Shown: piece after piece, positions 1-6,641 of the stretch
Position numbering within the stretch: position 1 is the stretch's first letter
How the letters are laid out: each line of letters opens with the position of its first letter
Assembly (NCBI RefSeq): GCF_000949455.1
Contig: NZ_JXXK01000057.1
Span: 1-9,738 of the forward strand
DNA length: 9,738 bases
Source: Ruthenibacterium lactatiformans
GTDB taxonomy: Bacteria > Bacillota > Clostridia > Oscillospirales > Ruminococcaceae
Direction: 5' to 3'
The notes under the pieces: generated by a model
What the model saw: only the letters and a program-made list of their open reading frames with translations
Told to the model about the DNA's origin: nothing
Database searches by the model: none
Translations under genes and position numbers: made by a program

Positions 1-1
1 T

Positions 2-24
2 GGGCGTGTGCGCTGCACGCGCCC
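2..24. other. GC-rich hairpin at window edge
   Basis: Nine-base arms GGGCGTGTG and CACGCGCCC pair with one G-U wobble around the loop CGCTG. No T-run follows on the plus strand, so it is not a typical intrinsic terminator. It may be a 3' structure of a gene upstream of the window. The sequence before the first gene (1-185) contains no convincing coding region. Confidence 0.35.
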
Positions 25-64
25 CTGTGCCGGCGGGCATGGGCTTAAAAATATTGAACCGCGC

Positions 65-90
65 AAACTGTGCCGAGCGCAGTTTTTATT
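65..90 (+). terminator. Possible intrinsic terminator or attenuator upstream of the transporter genes
   Basis: AAACTGTGC (65-73) pairs with GCGCAGTTT (77-85), with one wobble and a three-base loop, and the right arm runs into TTTTTATTAT. This fits an intrinsic terminator for rightward transcription, about 100 bp before the ATPase start. It could end an upstream gene (perhaps the binding protein of this transporter) or act as a partial terminator inside a longer operon. A TATGAT hexamer at 117-122 could be a -10 element, but I see no matching -35, so I do not call a promoter. Confidence 0.45.
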
Positions 91-185
91 ATAGCCGTCT
101 TTCGGCGGCGTCCTAGTATGATCCGATATATGCAAATATCAAAAGGCATGTCCTTGGCAGGAAAAAACAGCATAGGAGTGACTGT

Positions 186-1715
186 ATGGACGAGTATATC
201 ATCGAGATGTGCAACATCACCAAAGAGTTCCCGGGTATCATCGCAAACGACGACGTAACGCTGCAGCTGAAAAAGGGCGAGATCCACGCTCTGCTGGGGG
301 AAAACGGCGCGGGCAAATCCACGCTGATGAGCGTGCTGTTCGGCATGTACCAGCCGGAAAAGGGCGTTATCCGGAAAAACGGGCAGGAGGTCCAGATCAA
401 GGACCCAAACGACGCGAACCGTTTGGGCATCGGCATGGTGCATCAGCACTTCAAGCTGGTGCACAACTTCACTGTGCTGGAAAACATCATACTGGGCGTG
501 GAGACCACGAGCCGGGGCTTTTTGAAAATGGACAAGGCCCGGGAAAAGGTAACGGCCCTCTCGGAGCGGTACGGCCTGCGGGTGGACCCGGACGCCTGTA
601 TCTCCGATATTACGGTGGGCATGCAGCAGCGTGTGGAGATCCTGAAGATGCTGTACCGTGAAAACGAGATCCTTATTTTCGACGAGCCCACAGCGGTGCT
701 GACGCCGCAGGAGATCGACGAACTGATGAAGATCATGAAGGAGCTTGTCAGCGAGGGGAAGAGCATCCTGTTCATCACGCATAAGCTCAATGAGATCAAA
801 GCGGTGGCCGACCGCTGCACCGTCCTGCGCAAGGGGCGGTACATCGGCACCGTGGACGTCGCCTCCACCACCAAGGAGGAGATGAGTGAGATGATGGTGG
901 GCCGCAAGGTGAACCTGAATGTGGAAAAAACGCCTGCGCAGCCGGGAGAGGTCGTGCTGTCGGCCCGGGGGGTTTGCGTAAAGGGACACGGAGGCAGCAA
1001 AAATGTGGTGGACCATGTGGATTTTGACGTGCGCCGGGGCGAAATCGTGTGCATCGCGGGCATCGACGGAAACGGGCAGACAGAGCTTGTTTACGCGCTG
1101 ACGGGCCTTGTGGAGCCGGAGGAGGGCACTGTGACGCTGAACGGACAGGATATCACCCACGCGCCCATCCGCAGGCGCAACGCGGGCGGTCTGGGGCATA
1201 TTCCTGAGGACCGCCACCGCCATGGCCTTGTGCTGGATTATAACCTTGCCTACAATCTGGTGCTGCAAAGCTATTTTGAGCCGGAGTTCTGCAGCCGCGG
1301 CTTTTTGAAGTACGACGCCATCTACGAATACGCAGACAAGCTCATCGGCAAATTTGATATCCGCTCGGGCCAGGGCGCGCGCACCATCACGCGCAGCATG
1401 TCCGGCGGCAACCAGCAGAAGGCCATCGTCGCGCGGGAGATCGACCGCGACCCGGACGTGCTCATCGCCGTCCAGCCCACGCGCGGGTTGGACGTAGGCG
1501 CCATCGAGTACATCCACGGCAAGCTGGTGGAGGAGCGGGACGCGGGCAAGGCCATCCTTCTCGTGAGCCTGGAGCTGGACGAGGTGATGCAGCTTTCAGA
1601 CCGCATCCTCGTTATCTATGAGGGCCGGATCGTGGCCGATCTTGACCCGAAAACAGTCACCGTGCAGGAGCTTGGGCTTTATATGGCCGGTTCCGGGAGG
1701 AGGGCAGTGCAATGA
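186..1715 (+). CDS. Nucleoside-type ABC transporter, duplicated ATP-binding subunit
   Basis: This is the 509-residue cytoplasmic ATPase of an importer in the BmpA/NupO (YufO) and RbsA-like class, which carries two nucleotide-binding domains in one chain. Domain 1 has Walker A GENGAGKST (38-46), Q-loop Q87, a signature-region motif VGMQQRVEI (144-152), Walker B ILIFDEPT (162-169) and H-loop H199. Domain 2 has a degenerate Walker A, GIDGNGQTE (292-300), with Q in place of the catalytic Lys. It keeps the signature SGGNQQK (406-412) and has QPTRGLD (430-436) where the Walker B Glu would lie; its H-loop region reads SLELDE and lacks His. As known for this family, only domain 1 should hydrolyse ATP efficiently. 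AGGAG at 174-178 lies 7 bp before the ATG. The stop overlaps the next start (ATGA). Nucleoside as substrate is inferred from gene order and from pdp downstream; a simple-sugar substrate is the alternative. Confidence 0.93.
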   Translation: MDEYIIEMCNITKEFPGIIANDDVTLQLKKGEIHALLGENGAGKSTLMSVLFGMYQPEKGVIRKNGQEVQIKDPNDANRLGIGMVHQHFKLVHNFTVLENIILGVETTSRGFLKMDKAREKVTALSERYGLRVDPDACISDITVGMQQRVEILKMLYRENEILIFDEPTAVLTPQEIDELMKIMKELVSEGKSILFITHKLNEIKAVADRCTVLRKGRYIGTVDVASTTKEEMSEMMVGRKVNLNVEKTPAQPGEVVLSARGVCVKGHGGSKNVVDHVDFDVRRGEIVCIAGIDGNGQTELVYALTGLVEPEEGTVTLNGQDITHAPIRRRNAGGLGHIPEDRHRHGLVLDYNLAYNLVLQSYFEPEFCSRGFLKYDAIYEYADKLIGKFDIRSGQGARTITRSMSGGNQQKAIVAREIDRDPDVLIAVQPTRGLDVGAIEYIHGKLVEERDAGKAILLVSLELDEVMQLSDRILVIYEGRIVADLDPKTVTVQELGLYMAGSGRRAVQ

Positions 1716-2881
1716 AAAAAATATCGGCGCGCTGGCGAAACCTCTATACAAAAGCGGGTTTTTCCAGCTTTATGGCCTCGCTTCTGGCAATTTTGTGCGG
1801 CCTTGTGGTGGGCTTTGTGGTGCTGCTGGTGGCAGACCCGGCCAATGCCTTCTGGGGCCTGCTGGCCATTCTGACGGGCGGCCTTTCCGACATGAAAAAC
1901 CTGGGGCAGGTGCTGTACGCAGCCACGCCCATCATTCTGACGGGCCTTTCGGTGGGCTTTGCCAACAAAACGGGCCTGTTCAACATCGGCGCGTCCGGCC
2001 AGTTCATCGTGGGCGCATATGTGGCCGTTCTGATGGGTGTGAAATGCACGTTCATCCCCGGCCCGCTGTTGTGGCTGGCCTGCCTGCTGGGCGCGATGCT
2101 GGCGGGCGCGGTGTGGGGCCTTGTTCCGGGCTTTTTGAAGGCCGTGTGCAACGTGAACGAGGTGATCGCCTGCATTATGATGAATTACATCGGTATGTAC
2201 GGCGTCAACTTCCTCATTCAGCTGACGGTGTTCGATTCCCTGAAGAACCAATCGCTTCCGGTAGCGGAAAACGCCAACGCGCCCAAGCTGGGCATGGACC
2301 TGATCTTCCGCAGCGGAGCCACGGCCTCCAGCGCCAACGCGGGCATCTTCATTGCCGTCCTCGCGGGCGTCGTTATCTATTACCTCATTGAAAAAACAAA
2401 ATTCGGCTACGAGCTGAAGGCGTGCGGCTACAACCGCGATGCGGCCCGGTATGCCGGCATCAACGAGACACGCAGCATCGTGCTTTCCATGGTCATTGCG
2501 GGCGCGCTCTCGGGCCTGGGCGGCGCATGCCTGTACCTGGCGGGCGCGGGCAAGGGAATCGAGGTGCTGGACACGCTGGCCGCCGAGGGCTTCAACGGCA
2601 TCCCGGTGGCGCTGCTGGGCCTCAACAATCCCATCGGCATCATTTTCTCAGGCCTGTTCGTGGCGTATTTGAACCAGGGCGGCTTCAATATGCAGGTATA
2701 CGGATTTGCGCCGCAGGTCATTGATATCATTATTTCCGTGGTAATCTACTTCGCGGCCTTTTCGCTGCTTTTGCGCGGCTTTGTAGAGCGGCGCGTCAAG
2801 CGCAGAGAAGAAAAGCGCGCGGCGGACGGCAGGCCCGCTGTTTCGGGCAGGGGCCCGCAGGAAGGGGGCGGAGCTGAATGA
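1712..2881 (+). CDS. Nucleoside-type ABC transporter permease (NupP-like)
   Basis: This 389-residue polytopic inner-membrane protein of the BPD_transp_2 permease family is one of two different permeases that would form the channel. The first membrane helix is at about residues 19-41, followed by many hydrophobic segments. Family motifs are NIGASGQ (91-97) and EVIACIMMNYI (from 150). The C-terminal tail after about residue 356 is hydrophilic, Arg/Lys/Gly-rich and probably cytoplasmic. The start is set by a GGAGGAGGG-type site just upstream and by the 4-bp ATGA overlap with the ATPase gene; the stop overlaps the next permease in the same way. That arrangement implies translational coupling. It corresponds to NupP (YufP) of Bacillus subtilis in the order ATPase, long permease, short permease. 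Substrate specificity is inferred from context. Confidence 0.9.
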   Translation: MKKISARWRNLYTKAGFSSFMASLLAILCGLVVGFVVLLVADPANAFWGLLAILTGGLSDMKNLGQVLYAATPIILTGLSVGFANKTGLFNIGASGQFIVGAYVAVLMGVKCTFIPGPLLWLACLLGAMLAGAVWGLVPGFLKAVCNVNEVIACIMMNYIGMYGVNFLIQLTVFDSLKNQSLPVAENANAPKLGMDLIFRSGATASSANAGIFIAVLAGVVIYYLIEKTKFGYELKACGYNRDAARYAGINETRSIVLSMVIAGALSGLGGACLYLAGAGKGIEVLDTLAAEGFNGIPVALLGLNNPIGIIFSGLFVAYLNQGGFNMQVYGFAPQVIDIIISVVIYFAAFSLLLRGFVERRVKRREEKRAADGRPAVSGRGPQEGGGAE

Positions 2882-3840
2882 ATACCGTATATTTTCTGGT
2901 ACAGCAGACGATGTTCTTCTCCATTCCGCTGCTGATCGTGGCGTTGGGCGGGATGTTCAGTGAGCGCAGCGGCGTCGTCAATATCGCGCTGGAAGGCATC
3001 ATGATCATGGGTGCGTTTTCCAGCATCCTGTTCATCAACATCGTGCAGAGCAGCGGCGCGGCCCTGCCGCCCCAGCTGCTGCTCCTGCTGGCGGTGCTTA
3101 TCGCGGCGGCGGTGGGCGTGCTCGTCTCCATGGCGCATGCATATGCATCCATCAATATGAAGGCGGATCAGGTCATCAGCGGCACGGCCATCAACATGTT
3201 CGCTCCGGCATTCGCTATTTTTGCCGCCCGTATGATCCGCAGCGTGCAGCAGATCCCGTTCTCCAACACCTTCCGCATCACCAAGGTACCGGTGCTGGGC
3301 GATATTCCCGTGCTGGGGCCGCTGCTGTTCCAGAATACCTATATCACCACCTATCTGGGCTTTGCGGTGCTGGCGGTATCGGCTGTGGTGTTGTACAAAA
3401 CGCGCTTTGGCCTGCGGCTGCGCGCGTGCGGCGAACACCCGCAGGCGGCGGACAGCGTGGGCGTGAACGTATACCGGATGCGCTACGCGGGCGTTGCCAT
3501 TTCCGGCGCGCTGGCAGGCGTGGGCGGCCTTGTGTTTGTGGTGCCAACATCCACCAACTTCAACGCCACAGTGGCCGGCTACGGCTTTTTGGCGCTGGCG
3601 GTGCTCATCTTCGGCCAATGGAGACCCAGCCGCATCCTGTTTGCGGCGTTCTTCTTCGGTTTGATGAAAACGGTGGCGTCCGCGTATTCGGGCATCCCGT
3701 TCCTGGCAAACCTGGGCATCCCCAACGACGTTTACAAAATGGTGCCCTATGTAGCCACACTGATCGTACTGGCGTTCACCAGCAAAAATTCCATGGCGCC
3801 GCGTGCGGAAGGCATTCCCTACGACAAGGGCAGCCGTTAG
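2878..3840 (+). CDS. Nucleoside-type ABC transporter permease (NupQ-like)
   Basis: This is the second, shorter permease (320 residues) of the importer, also in the BPD_transp_2 family, and the likely heterodimer partner of the protein encoded just upstream. It starts with a hydrophobic helix at about residues 8-27. The NIALEG motif (35-40) after SERSGVV matches the conserved cytoplasmic/membrane junction of this family. Further motifs are QVISGTAINMF near residue 97 and several glycine-rich helices up to about residue 300. The ATG lies inside the stop of the preceding gene (ATGA), so expression is probably coupled. The protein ends in a short hydrophilic tail (EGIPYDKGSR). It corresponds to NupQ (YufQ) by size and position. 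Confidence 0.9.
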   Translation: MNTVYFLVQQTMFFSIPLLIVALGGMFSERSGVVNIALEGIMIMGAFSSILFINIVQSSGAALPPQLLLLLAVLIAAAVGVLVSMAHAYASINMKADQVISGTAINMFAPAFAIFAARMIRSVQQIPFSNTFRITKVPVLGDIPVLGPLLFQNTYITTYLGFAVLAVSAVVLYKTRFGLRLRACGEHPQAADSVGVNVYRMRYAGVAISGALAGVGGLVFVVPTSTNFNATVAGYGFLALAVLIFGQWRPSRILFAAFFFGLMKTVASAYSGIPFLANLGIPNDVYKMVPYVATLIVLAFTSKNSMAPRAEGIPYDKGSR

Positions 3841-3867
3841 AAAGCGGCGCGGAAAGAAAATAAATCA

Positions 3868-3915
3868 GGGGCGGGCTGCCGCCGCCGGGCGGTACGCCGG
3901 GCGGCCGTCCGCCCC
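3868..3915. other. Long GC-rich hairpin between permease and pdp
   Basis: GGGGCGGGC (3868-3876) pairs with GTCCGCCCC (3907-3915) with one wobble, and inner segments GCCGCC/GGCGGC and GGCG/CGCC extend the stem. Only TTT follows, so it would be at best a weak terminator. It could act as a 3' stabiliser of the transporter mRNA or a partial terminator that lowers pdp expression. Confidence 0.5.
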
Positions 3916-3937
3916 TTTGCGTTCCGGCTGAAGCAGC

Positions 3938-3963
3938 GTGCGCGTCGGCTGTCCGGCGCGCAC
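3938..3963. other. Second hairpin just upstream of the pdp ribosome binding site
   Basis: GTGCGCGTCGG (3938-3948) pairs with CCGGCGCGCAC (3953-3963) with one wobble around the loop CTGT, an 11-bp stem. No T-run follows, so it is not an intrinsic terminator on the plus strand. It ends 11 bp before the AAAGGAG site of pdp, so it would sit in the pdp leader and could influence RNA stability or initiation. Confidence 0.45.
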
Positions 3964-3988
3964 ACAAAACGGATAAAGGAGATTTTTT

Positions 3989-5311
3989 ATGCGCATGTAT
4001 GATATCATCGCCAAAAAGCGGGACGGCGGTACGCTGACGCAGGAGGAGATCGCGTTCGCGGTAAACGGCTTTGCCGCGGGCAGCATCCCGGATTACCAGA
4101 TGAGTGCGCTGATGATGGCTGTTTACCTGCGCGGCATGACGGCAACGGAGACCGCCCAGCTTACGGCAGCCATGGCTTACAGCGGCGATATGGTGGACCT
4201 TTCGGGGATCGGCGGCGTCAAGGCTGACAAACATTCCACGGGGGGCGTGGGCGACAAGACCACCCTGGTGGCGGGGCCGATCGTGGCCGCGTGCGGCGTA
4301 AAGGTTGCGAAGATGAGCGGCCGCGGCCTGGGACATACGGGCGGCACGCTGGATAAGATCGAGGCTATCCCCGGATGCTCGGTGTCGCTCACGCAGGAAG
4401 CGTTTTTCCGGCAGGTGAACGACATAGGCATCGCGGTCATCGGGCAGACGGGCAACCTGGCTCCTGCGGACAAAAAGATGTATGCGCTGCGGGATGTAAC
4501 GGCTACGGTTTCCTGTATTCCGCTCATCGCCAGCAGCATCATGAGTAAAAAGCTGGCTTCCGGCGCGGACTGCATCCTGCTGGATGTAAAAACGGGGAAC
4601 GGCGCGTTCATGAAAACGCTGGAGGATTCCATTGCGCTGGCGAAGGCCATGGTGGACATCGGTGAGCATAACGGGCGGCGCACGGCGGCGCTCATCACAG
4701 ATATGGATACCCCGTTGGGCCGCAATATCGGCAACAGCCTGGAGGTCATCGAAGCGGTGGAGACCCTGCGGGGCAAAGGCCCTGCGGACCTGACGGAGGT
4801 GTGCCTGTCTCTGGCGTCGGGCATGCTGTGGCTGGCAGGAAGGGGCGGCGCTGCGGCATGCCGCGCCATGGCGGAGGACGCGCTGCGCAGCGGCGCGGCG
4901 CTGGCAAAGCTGCGGGCCATGGTGGCCGCGCAGGGCGGCGACCCTGCCGTGATAGACGATCCGTCAGGCTTCCCCGCAGCCGCGTATGAACATGACGTGG
5001 TGTGCATGCAGGACGGCTGGCTGTATGCCACCGACACCGAGAAAATTGGCATTGCAGCCGTTCTGCTGGGCGCGGGGCGTGAAACAAAAGAGAGCGTCAT
5101 CGACCCGGCGGCGGGCATCCGCCTGTTGAAAAAAGCGGGCGACCCGGTGAAAAAGGGCGATGTGCTGGCACGGCTGTACGCCGGGGATGCGGCGAAATTT
5201 GCGGCTGCGGAAGAAAAATTCCACAGTGCGCTCACCTTTGCGGCCCGGCGTCCCCAGCTGCCCGCGCTGGTGCTGGCCCGTGTAGACAAGGACGGCGTGA
5301 CGCGGTTTTAA
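3989..5311 (+). CDS. pdp: Pyrimidine-nucleoside phosphorylase
   Basis: This 440-residue enzyme cleaves uridine, deoxyuridine or thymidine with phosphate to the base and (deoxy)ribose-1-phosphate, in pyrimidine salvage and catabolism. The N-terminal helical domain is followed by the phosphate-binding loop KHSTGG (81-86) and VGDKT (87-91), then KMS (108-110) and the family signature S110-E125 (SGRGLGHTGGTLDKIE, including T120). Substrate-binding residues R168, S183 and K187 occur at the positions known for Geobacillus Pdp. The C-terminal alpha/beta domain ends at the usual length. AAAGGAG (3975-3981) lies 7 bp before the ATG. Its place behind a nucleoside importer supports a joint uptake and breakdown role. 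Thymidine phosphorylase DeoA is the close alternative; length and Gram-positive context favour Pdp. A 148-bp hairpin-containing gap separates it from the permease, so it could be expressed at a different level. Confidence 0.93.
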   Translation: MRMYDIIAKKRDGGTLTQEEIAFAVNGFAAGSIPDYQMSALMMAVYLRGMTATETAQLTAAMAYSGDMVDLSGIGGVKADKHSTGGVGDKTTLVAGPIVAACGVKVAKMSGRGLGHTGGTLDKIEAIPGCSVSLTQEAFFRQVNDIGIAVIGQTGNLAPADKKMYALRDVTATVSCIPLIASSIMSKKLASGADCILLDVKTGNGAFMKTLEDSIALAKAMVDIGEHNGRRTAALITDMDTPLGRNIGNSLEVIEAVETLRGKGPADLTEVCLSLASGMLWLAGRGGAAACRAMAEDALRSGAALAKLRAMVAAQGGDPAVIDDPSGFPAAAYEHDVVCMQDGWLYATDTEKIGIAAVLLGAGRETKESVIDPAAGIRLLKKAGDPVKKGDVLARLYAGDAAKFAAAEEKFHSALTFAARRPQLPALVLARVDKDGVTRF

Positions 5312-5330
5312 TGGGAAAGGTTGGAGGAAA

Positions 5331-5705
5331 ATGAATCGGGCGGAGTTCAAAAGACAGGTCTTATCCTTGTTTTCAGAATCTGTTGATGGTTTGAGCCTTG
5401 AGGAAAAAGTAAACTATATTGAAAACTTGCTGATAGAATACCAGAAAATGAATGAGGATGAACGGGATACGAGCAATAAAGGAGAATCCTGGACAGATGA
5501 AGAATTGAAAATTGTTCTTTCCAGTGCACCAACAAAATACAATTGTATGAAGTATGCTCGTATTTTTAAACGTGGTTATGGAAGTATTGAGCAAATATAT
5601 CGGTGGGCAGCAACAACGGATAAAATGATTCAGGAAAAGCGTCCAAACGATGCTTTTGTAAAACGCATAAAAAAGGTTGCAAAAGAGCTTGGTTTAAGAG
5701 TGTAG
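5331..5705 (+). CDS. Small hypothetical protein with a Trp-containing helical (SANT/HTH-like) segment
   Basis: This 124-residue protein is one I do not recognise. Residues 1-45 look helical and charged (EFKRQVLSLF, LSLEEKVNYIENLLIEY) and are followed by a polar linker rich in Asp, Glu, Asn and Ser. From about residue 53 the pattern WTDEEL, then NCMKYARIFKRGYGSIEQIYRWA, resembles a short tri-helical DNA-binding fold such as SANT/Myb or HTH; that is a pattern impression, not a family match. The C-terminus is basic (FVKRIKKVAKELGLRV). There is no signal peptide or membrane helix. GGAGG at 5323-5327 lies only 3 bp before the ATG. The gene starts 19 bp after pdp but is AT-rich: 61 of 180 bases in 5401-5580 are G or C, and it uses TTA, ATA and AGA codons unlike its neighbours. 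That suggests horizontal acquisition. It may be transcribed from the pdp operon, as no clear promoter of its own is visible. Confidence 0.75.
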   Translation: MNRAEFKRQVLSLFSESVDGLSLEEKVNYIENLLIEYQKMNEDERDTSNKGESWTDEELKIVLSSAPTKYNCMKYARIFKRGYGSIEQIYRWAATTDKMIQEKRPNDAFVKRIKKVAKELGLRV

Positions 5706-5708
5706 CAC

Positions 5709-5739
5709 AGCTGTCCACAGGGTTTCCCTGTGGACAGCT
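5709..5739. terminator. Perfect 14-bp hairpin after the AT-rich gene
   Basis: AGCTGTCCACAGGG (5709-5722) and CCCTGTGGACAGCT (5726-5739) pair perfectly around a TTT loop, starting 4 bp after the stop codon. The position fits a terminator, but the following ATTGTATAAC has no proper T-run, so it may instead be a 3' stabilising hairpin or an element boundary. Confidence 0.55.
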
Positions 5740-5950
5740 ATTGTATAACAAAAGCCACTCGCAGGGCGAGTAGCTTAGAGGAAGGCTAATGTGAGTGATT
5801 GAAGTAAGCACACCTATAAGCAGCTGAAAGAAGAACGGCTGCGGCCGGCGAACCATATTTGCGTGACTTAGCGCACCAATAGAGCTCAGCTCGAATACGA
5901 AAATTCCCAGGCGCTAACGGGGATACTTTGCCTGAATTGCGGCAAGTGTT
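5740..5950. other. Non-coding stretch with several small hairpins, possible structured RNA
   Basis: About 210 bp lie between the hairpin and the stop of the leftward gene, with no credible reading frame. The sequence holds AAGC-c-ACTCGC/GCGAGT-a-GCTT around AGG (5752-5775), GCAGC/GCTGC with a 13-base loop (about 5820-5842), GAGC/GCTC around TCA (5882-5892), and TTTGCC/GGCAAG (5927-5946, with one wobble). Composition is intermediate between the AT-rich gene and the GC-rich flanks. It does not match tRNA, tmRNA, SRP or RNase P RNA as I know them. It could be a structured RNA, the remnant of a mobile element, or the 3' region of the leftward gene. The 5927-5946 hairpin could end the leftward transcript but has no T-run. 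Confidence 0.3.
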
Positions 5951-6202
5951 TCAGCGAAGTTTATCTTTGACGGCTCCTCGGATATCACAAAGTATCTGCA
6001 GCGCGCTGCCCGCTGCGTACAGCAGCAGGCCGCAGGCTGCGCCTGCCAGCGCCAGCAGGAAAAACACCGGCAGCGCCCATACCCGCCATCCCGGTGTGAG
6101 AGCGAAGACGCACGCAGCACCCGACGCGGCGCACAGACCGGCCAGCGCGGCCAGTACGCCGCAGCCGTGCAGGATACACCCGGCGCGGCTCTCCTGTTCC
6201 AT
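5951..6202 (-). CDS. Small two-helix membrane protein of unknown function
   Basis: This predicted 83-residue integral membrane protein has two hydrophobic helices at about residues 10-35 and 41-65, separated by a short TPGWR turn. An amphipathic basic tail (DIRGAVKDKLR) follows and is probably cytoplasmic. It is Ala/Leu/Gly-rich and has six cysteines (9, 14, 24, 31, 57, 72), several inside the helices. I do not recognise a family. The ATG at 6202 is chosen because GGGAGG (6211-6216 on the opposite strand) ends 8 bp before it; the ATG at 6209 is out of frame and only 1 bp from that site. A good promoter lies at 6244-6272. Its divergent neighbour is an XRE regulator that shares a palindromic operator, which suggests direct control, perhaps of a small envelope or stress function. 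The composition matches the host. Confidence 0.6.
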   Translation of the reverse strand: MEQESRAGCILHGCGVLAALAGLCAASGAACVFALTPGWRVWALPVFFLLALAGAACGLLLYAAGSALQILCDIRGAVKDKLR

Positions 6203-6243
6203 GTTCCATGCCTCCCTGTACTTCGCGCGTTTTTGACAGAATG

Positions 6244-6272
6244 ATTTTACTGCAATTTGCGGTAAAAGTCAA
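6244..6272 (-). promoter_or_regulatory. Sigma-A promoter for the small membrane protein
   Basis: Read leftward, -35 TTGACT (6272-6267) and -10 TAAAAT (6249-6244) are separated by exactly 17 bp. Transcription would start near 6237, giving a leader of roughly 35 nt before the ATG at 6202. The spacer and part of both hexamers are covered by the palindrome at 6245-6267. Confidence 0.7.
6245..6267. promoter_or_regulatory. Palindromic operator candidate for the adjacent XRE regulator
   Basis: TTTTACTGCAA and TTTGCGGTAAAA form a 23-bp near-perfect dyad. A further similar half-site, AAATTGCGGTTA, lies at 6279-6290, about 35 bp before the regulator start. The dyad overlaps the leftward promoter, so a bound dimer would block it. 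The extra half-site abuts a TATACT (6293-6298) that could be the regulator's own -10, so autoregulation is plausible. Binding by this particular regulator is inferred from position only. Confidence 0.55.
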
Positions 6273-6332
6273 TACAACAAATTGCGGTTACCTATACTGT
6301 ACCTTAGATAAAAAGAAGGGCAGGGGAGGTAC

Positions 6333-6533
6333 ATGTACGAGCGTATCCGCGCCCTGCGGGAGGACCGGGACCTCTCGCAAAAGCAGCTCAGCCAGGCGCT
6401 GCACTGCTCGCAGCAGGTATACAGCAATTATGAACTGGGCCAGCGGGACATTCCAACGGCCATTCTTATTGCGCTGGCGGATTTTTACGGCACCAGCACA
6501 GACTATATCCTGGGCCGCACGGATGAAAAATAG
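6333..6533 (+). CDS. XRE-family helix-turn-helix transcriptional regulator
   Basis: This 66-residue protein is almost entirely one Cro/C1-type DNA-binding domain. The helix-turn-helix is at about residues 15-36 (SQKQLSQALHCSQQVYSNYELG), followed by the usual RDIPTAILIALADFYGTSTDYILGRTD. It has no sensing domain, so it resembles the small phage-repressor-like or SinR/HTH_3 regulators. GGGGAGG ends 3 bp before the ATG. The likely targets are the palindrome at 6245-6267 and the divergent membrane protein. Small stand-alone XRE proteins can also be antitoxins or remnants of mobile elements; the short partner here is a membrane protein and not a recognisable soluble toxin. Transcription converges on htpG, with the composite repeat between them. 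Confidence 0.85.
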   Translation: MYERIRALREDRDLSQKQLSQALHCSQQVYSNYELGQRDIPTAILIALADFYGTSTDYILGRTDEK

Positions 6534-6549
6534 CGGCCGCACAACGAAA

Positions 6550-6590
6550 AAAGCCGCGCCCGCCGTAGCAGCTTACGGCGGGCGCGGCTT
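6550..6590 (-). terminator. Hairpin copy A, terminator for leftward transcription
   Basis: A 17-bp stem around GCAGCT is followed, reading leftward, by TTTTTT, which fits a strong intrinsic terminator for transcripts coming from htpG. Reading rightward only TT follows before CAG, so it should be a poor terminator for the XRE gene. Confidence 0.7.
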
Positions 6591-6641
6591 CAGACTGTCG
6601 AAAAAGGCAAAGAAGGAAAAGAAGCGTCCGGGGAAAAAGCT

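Noticed and set aside
1..45. 3' end of an upstream gene ending at TAA 46-48
   Set aside because: The 15 preceding codons lie mostly within a hairpin and do not resemble the C-terminus of a binding protein; too short to support.
45..1517. Long leftward open frame of 490 codons opposite the ATPase gene
   Set aside because: It is antisense to a gene with complete ABC motifs, its composition is His/Arg/Val-rich as expected from reverse-strand GC-rich codons, and it has no recognisable domain.
5311..5334. Seven-codon reading frame linking the pdp stop (TAATG) and the next start (ATGA)
   Set aside because: It has no ribosome binding site of its own within a sensible distance, and it includes the binding site of the next gene; chance overlap is the simplest reading.
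5709..5739. TGTCCACA/TGTGGACA as DnaA boxes of an origin
   Set aside because: The octamers differ from TTATNCACA, occur only as the two arms of one hairpin, and no dnaA, dnaN or AT-rich unwinding region is nearby.
5740..5950. Retron, group II intron or IS605-type RNA
   Set aside because: No reverse transcriptase, TnpB or IscB gene is nearby, and I see no domain V-like stem or retron-type end repeats. The structured region is reported only as an orphan candidate.
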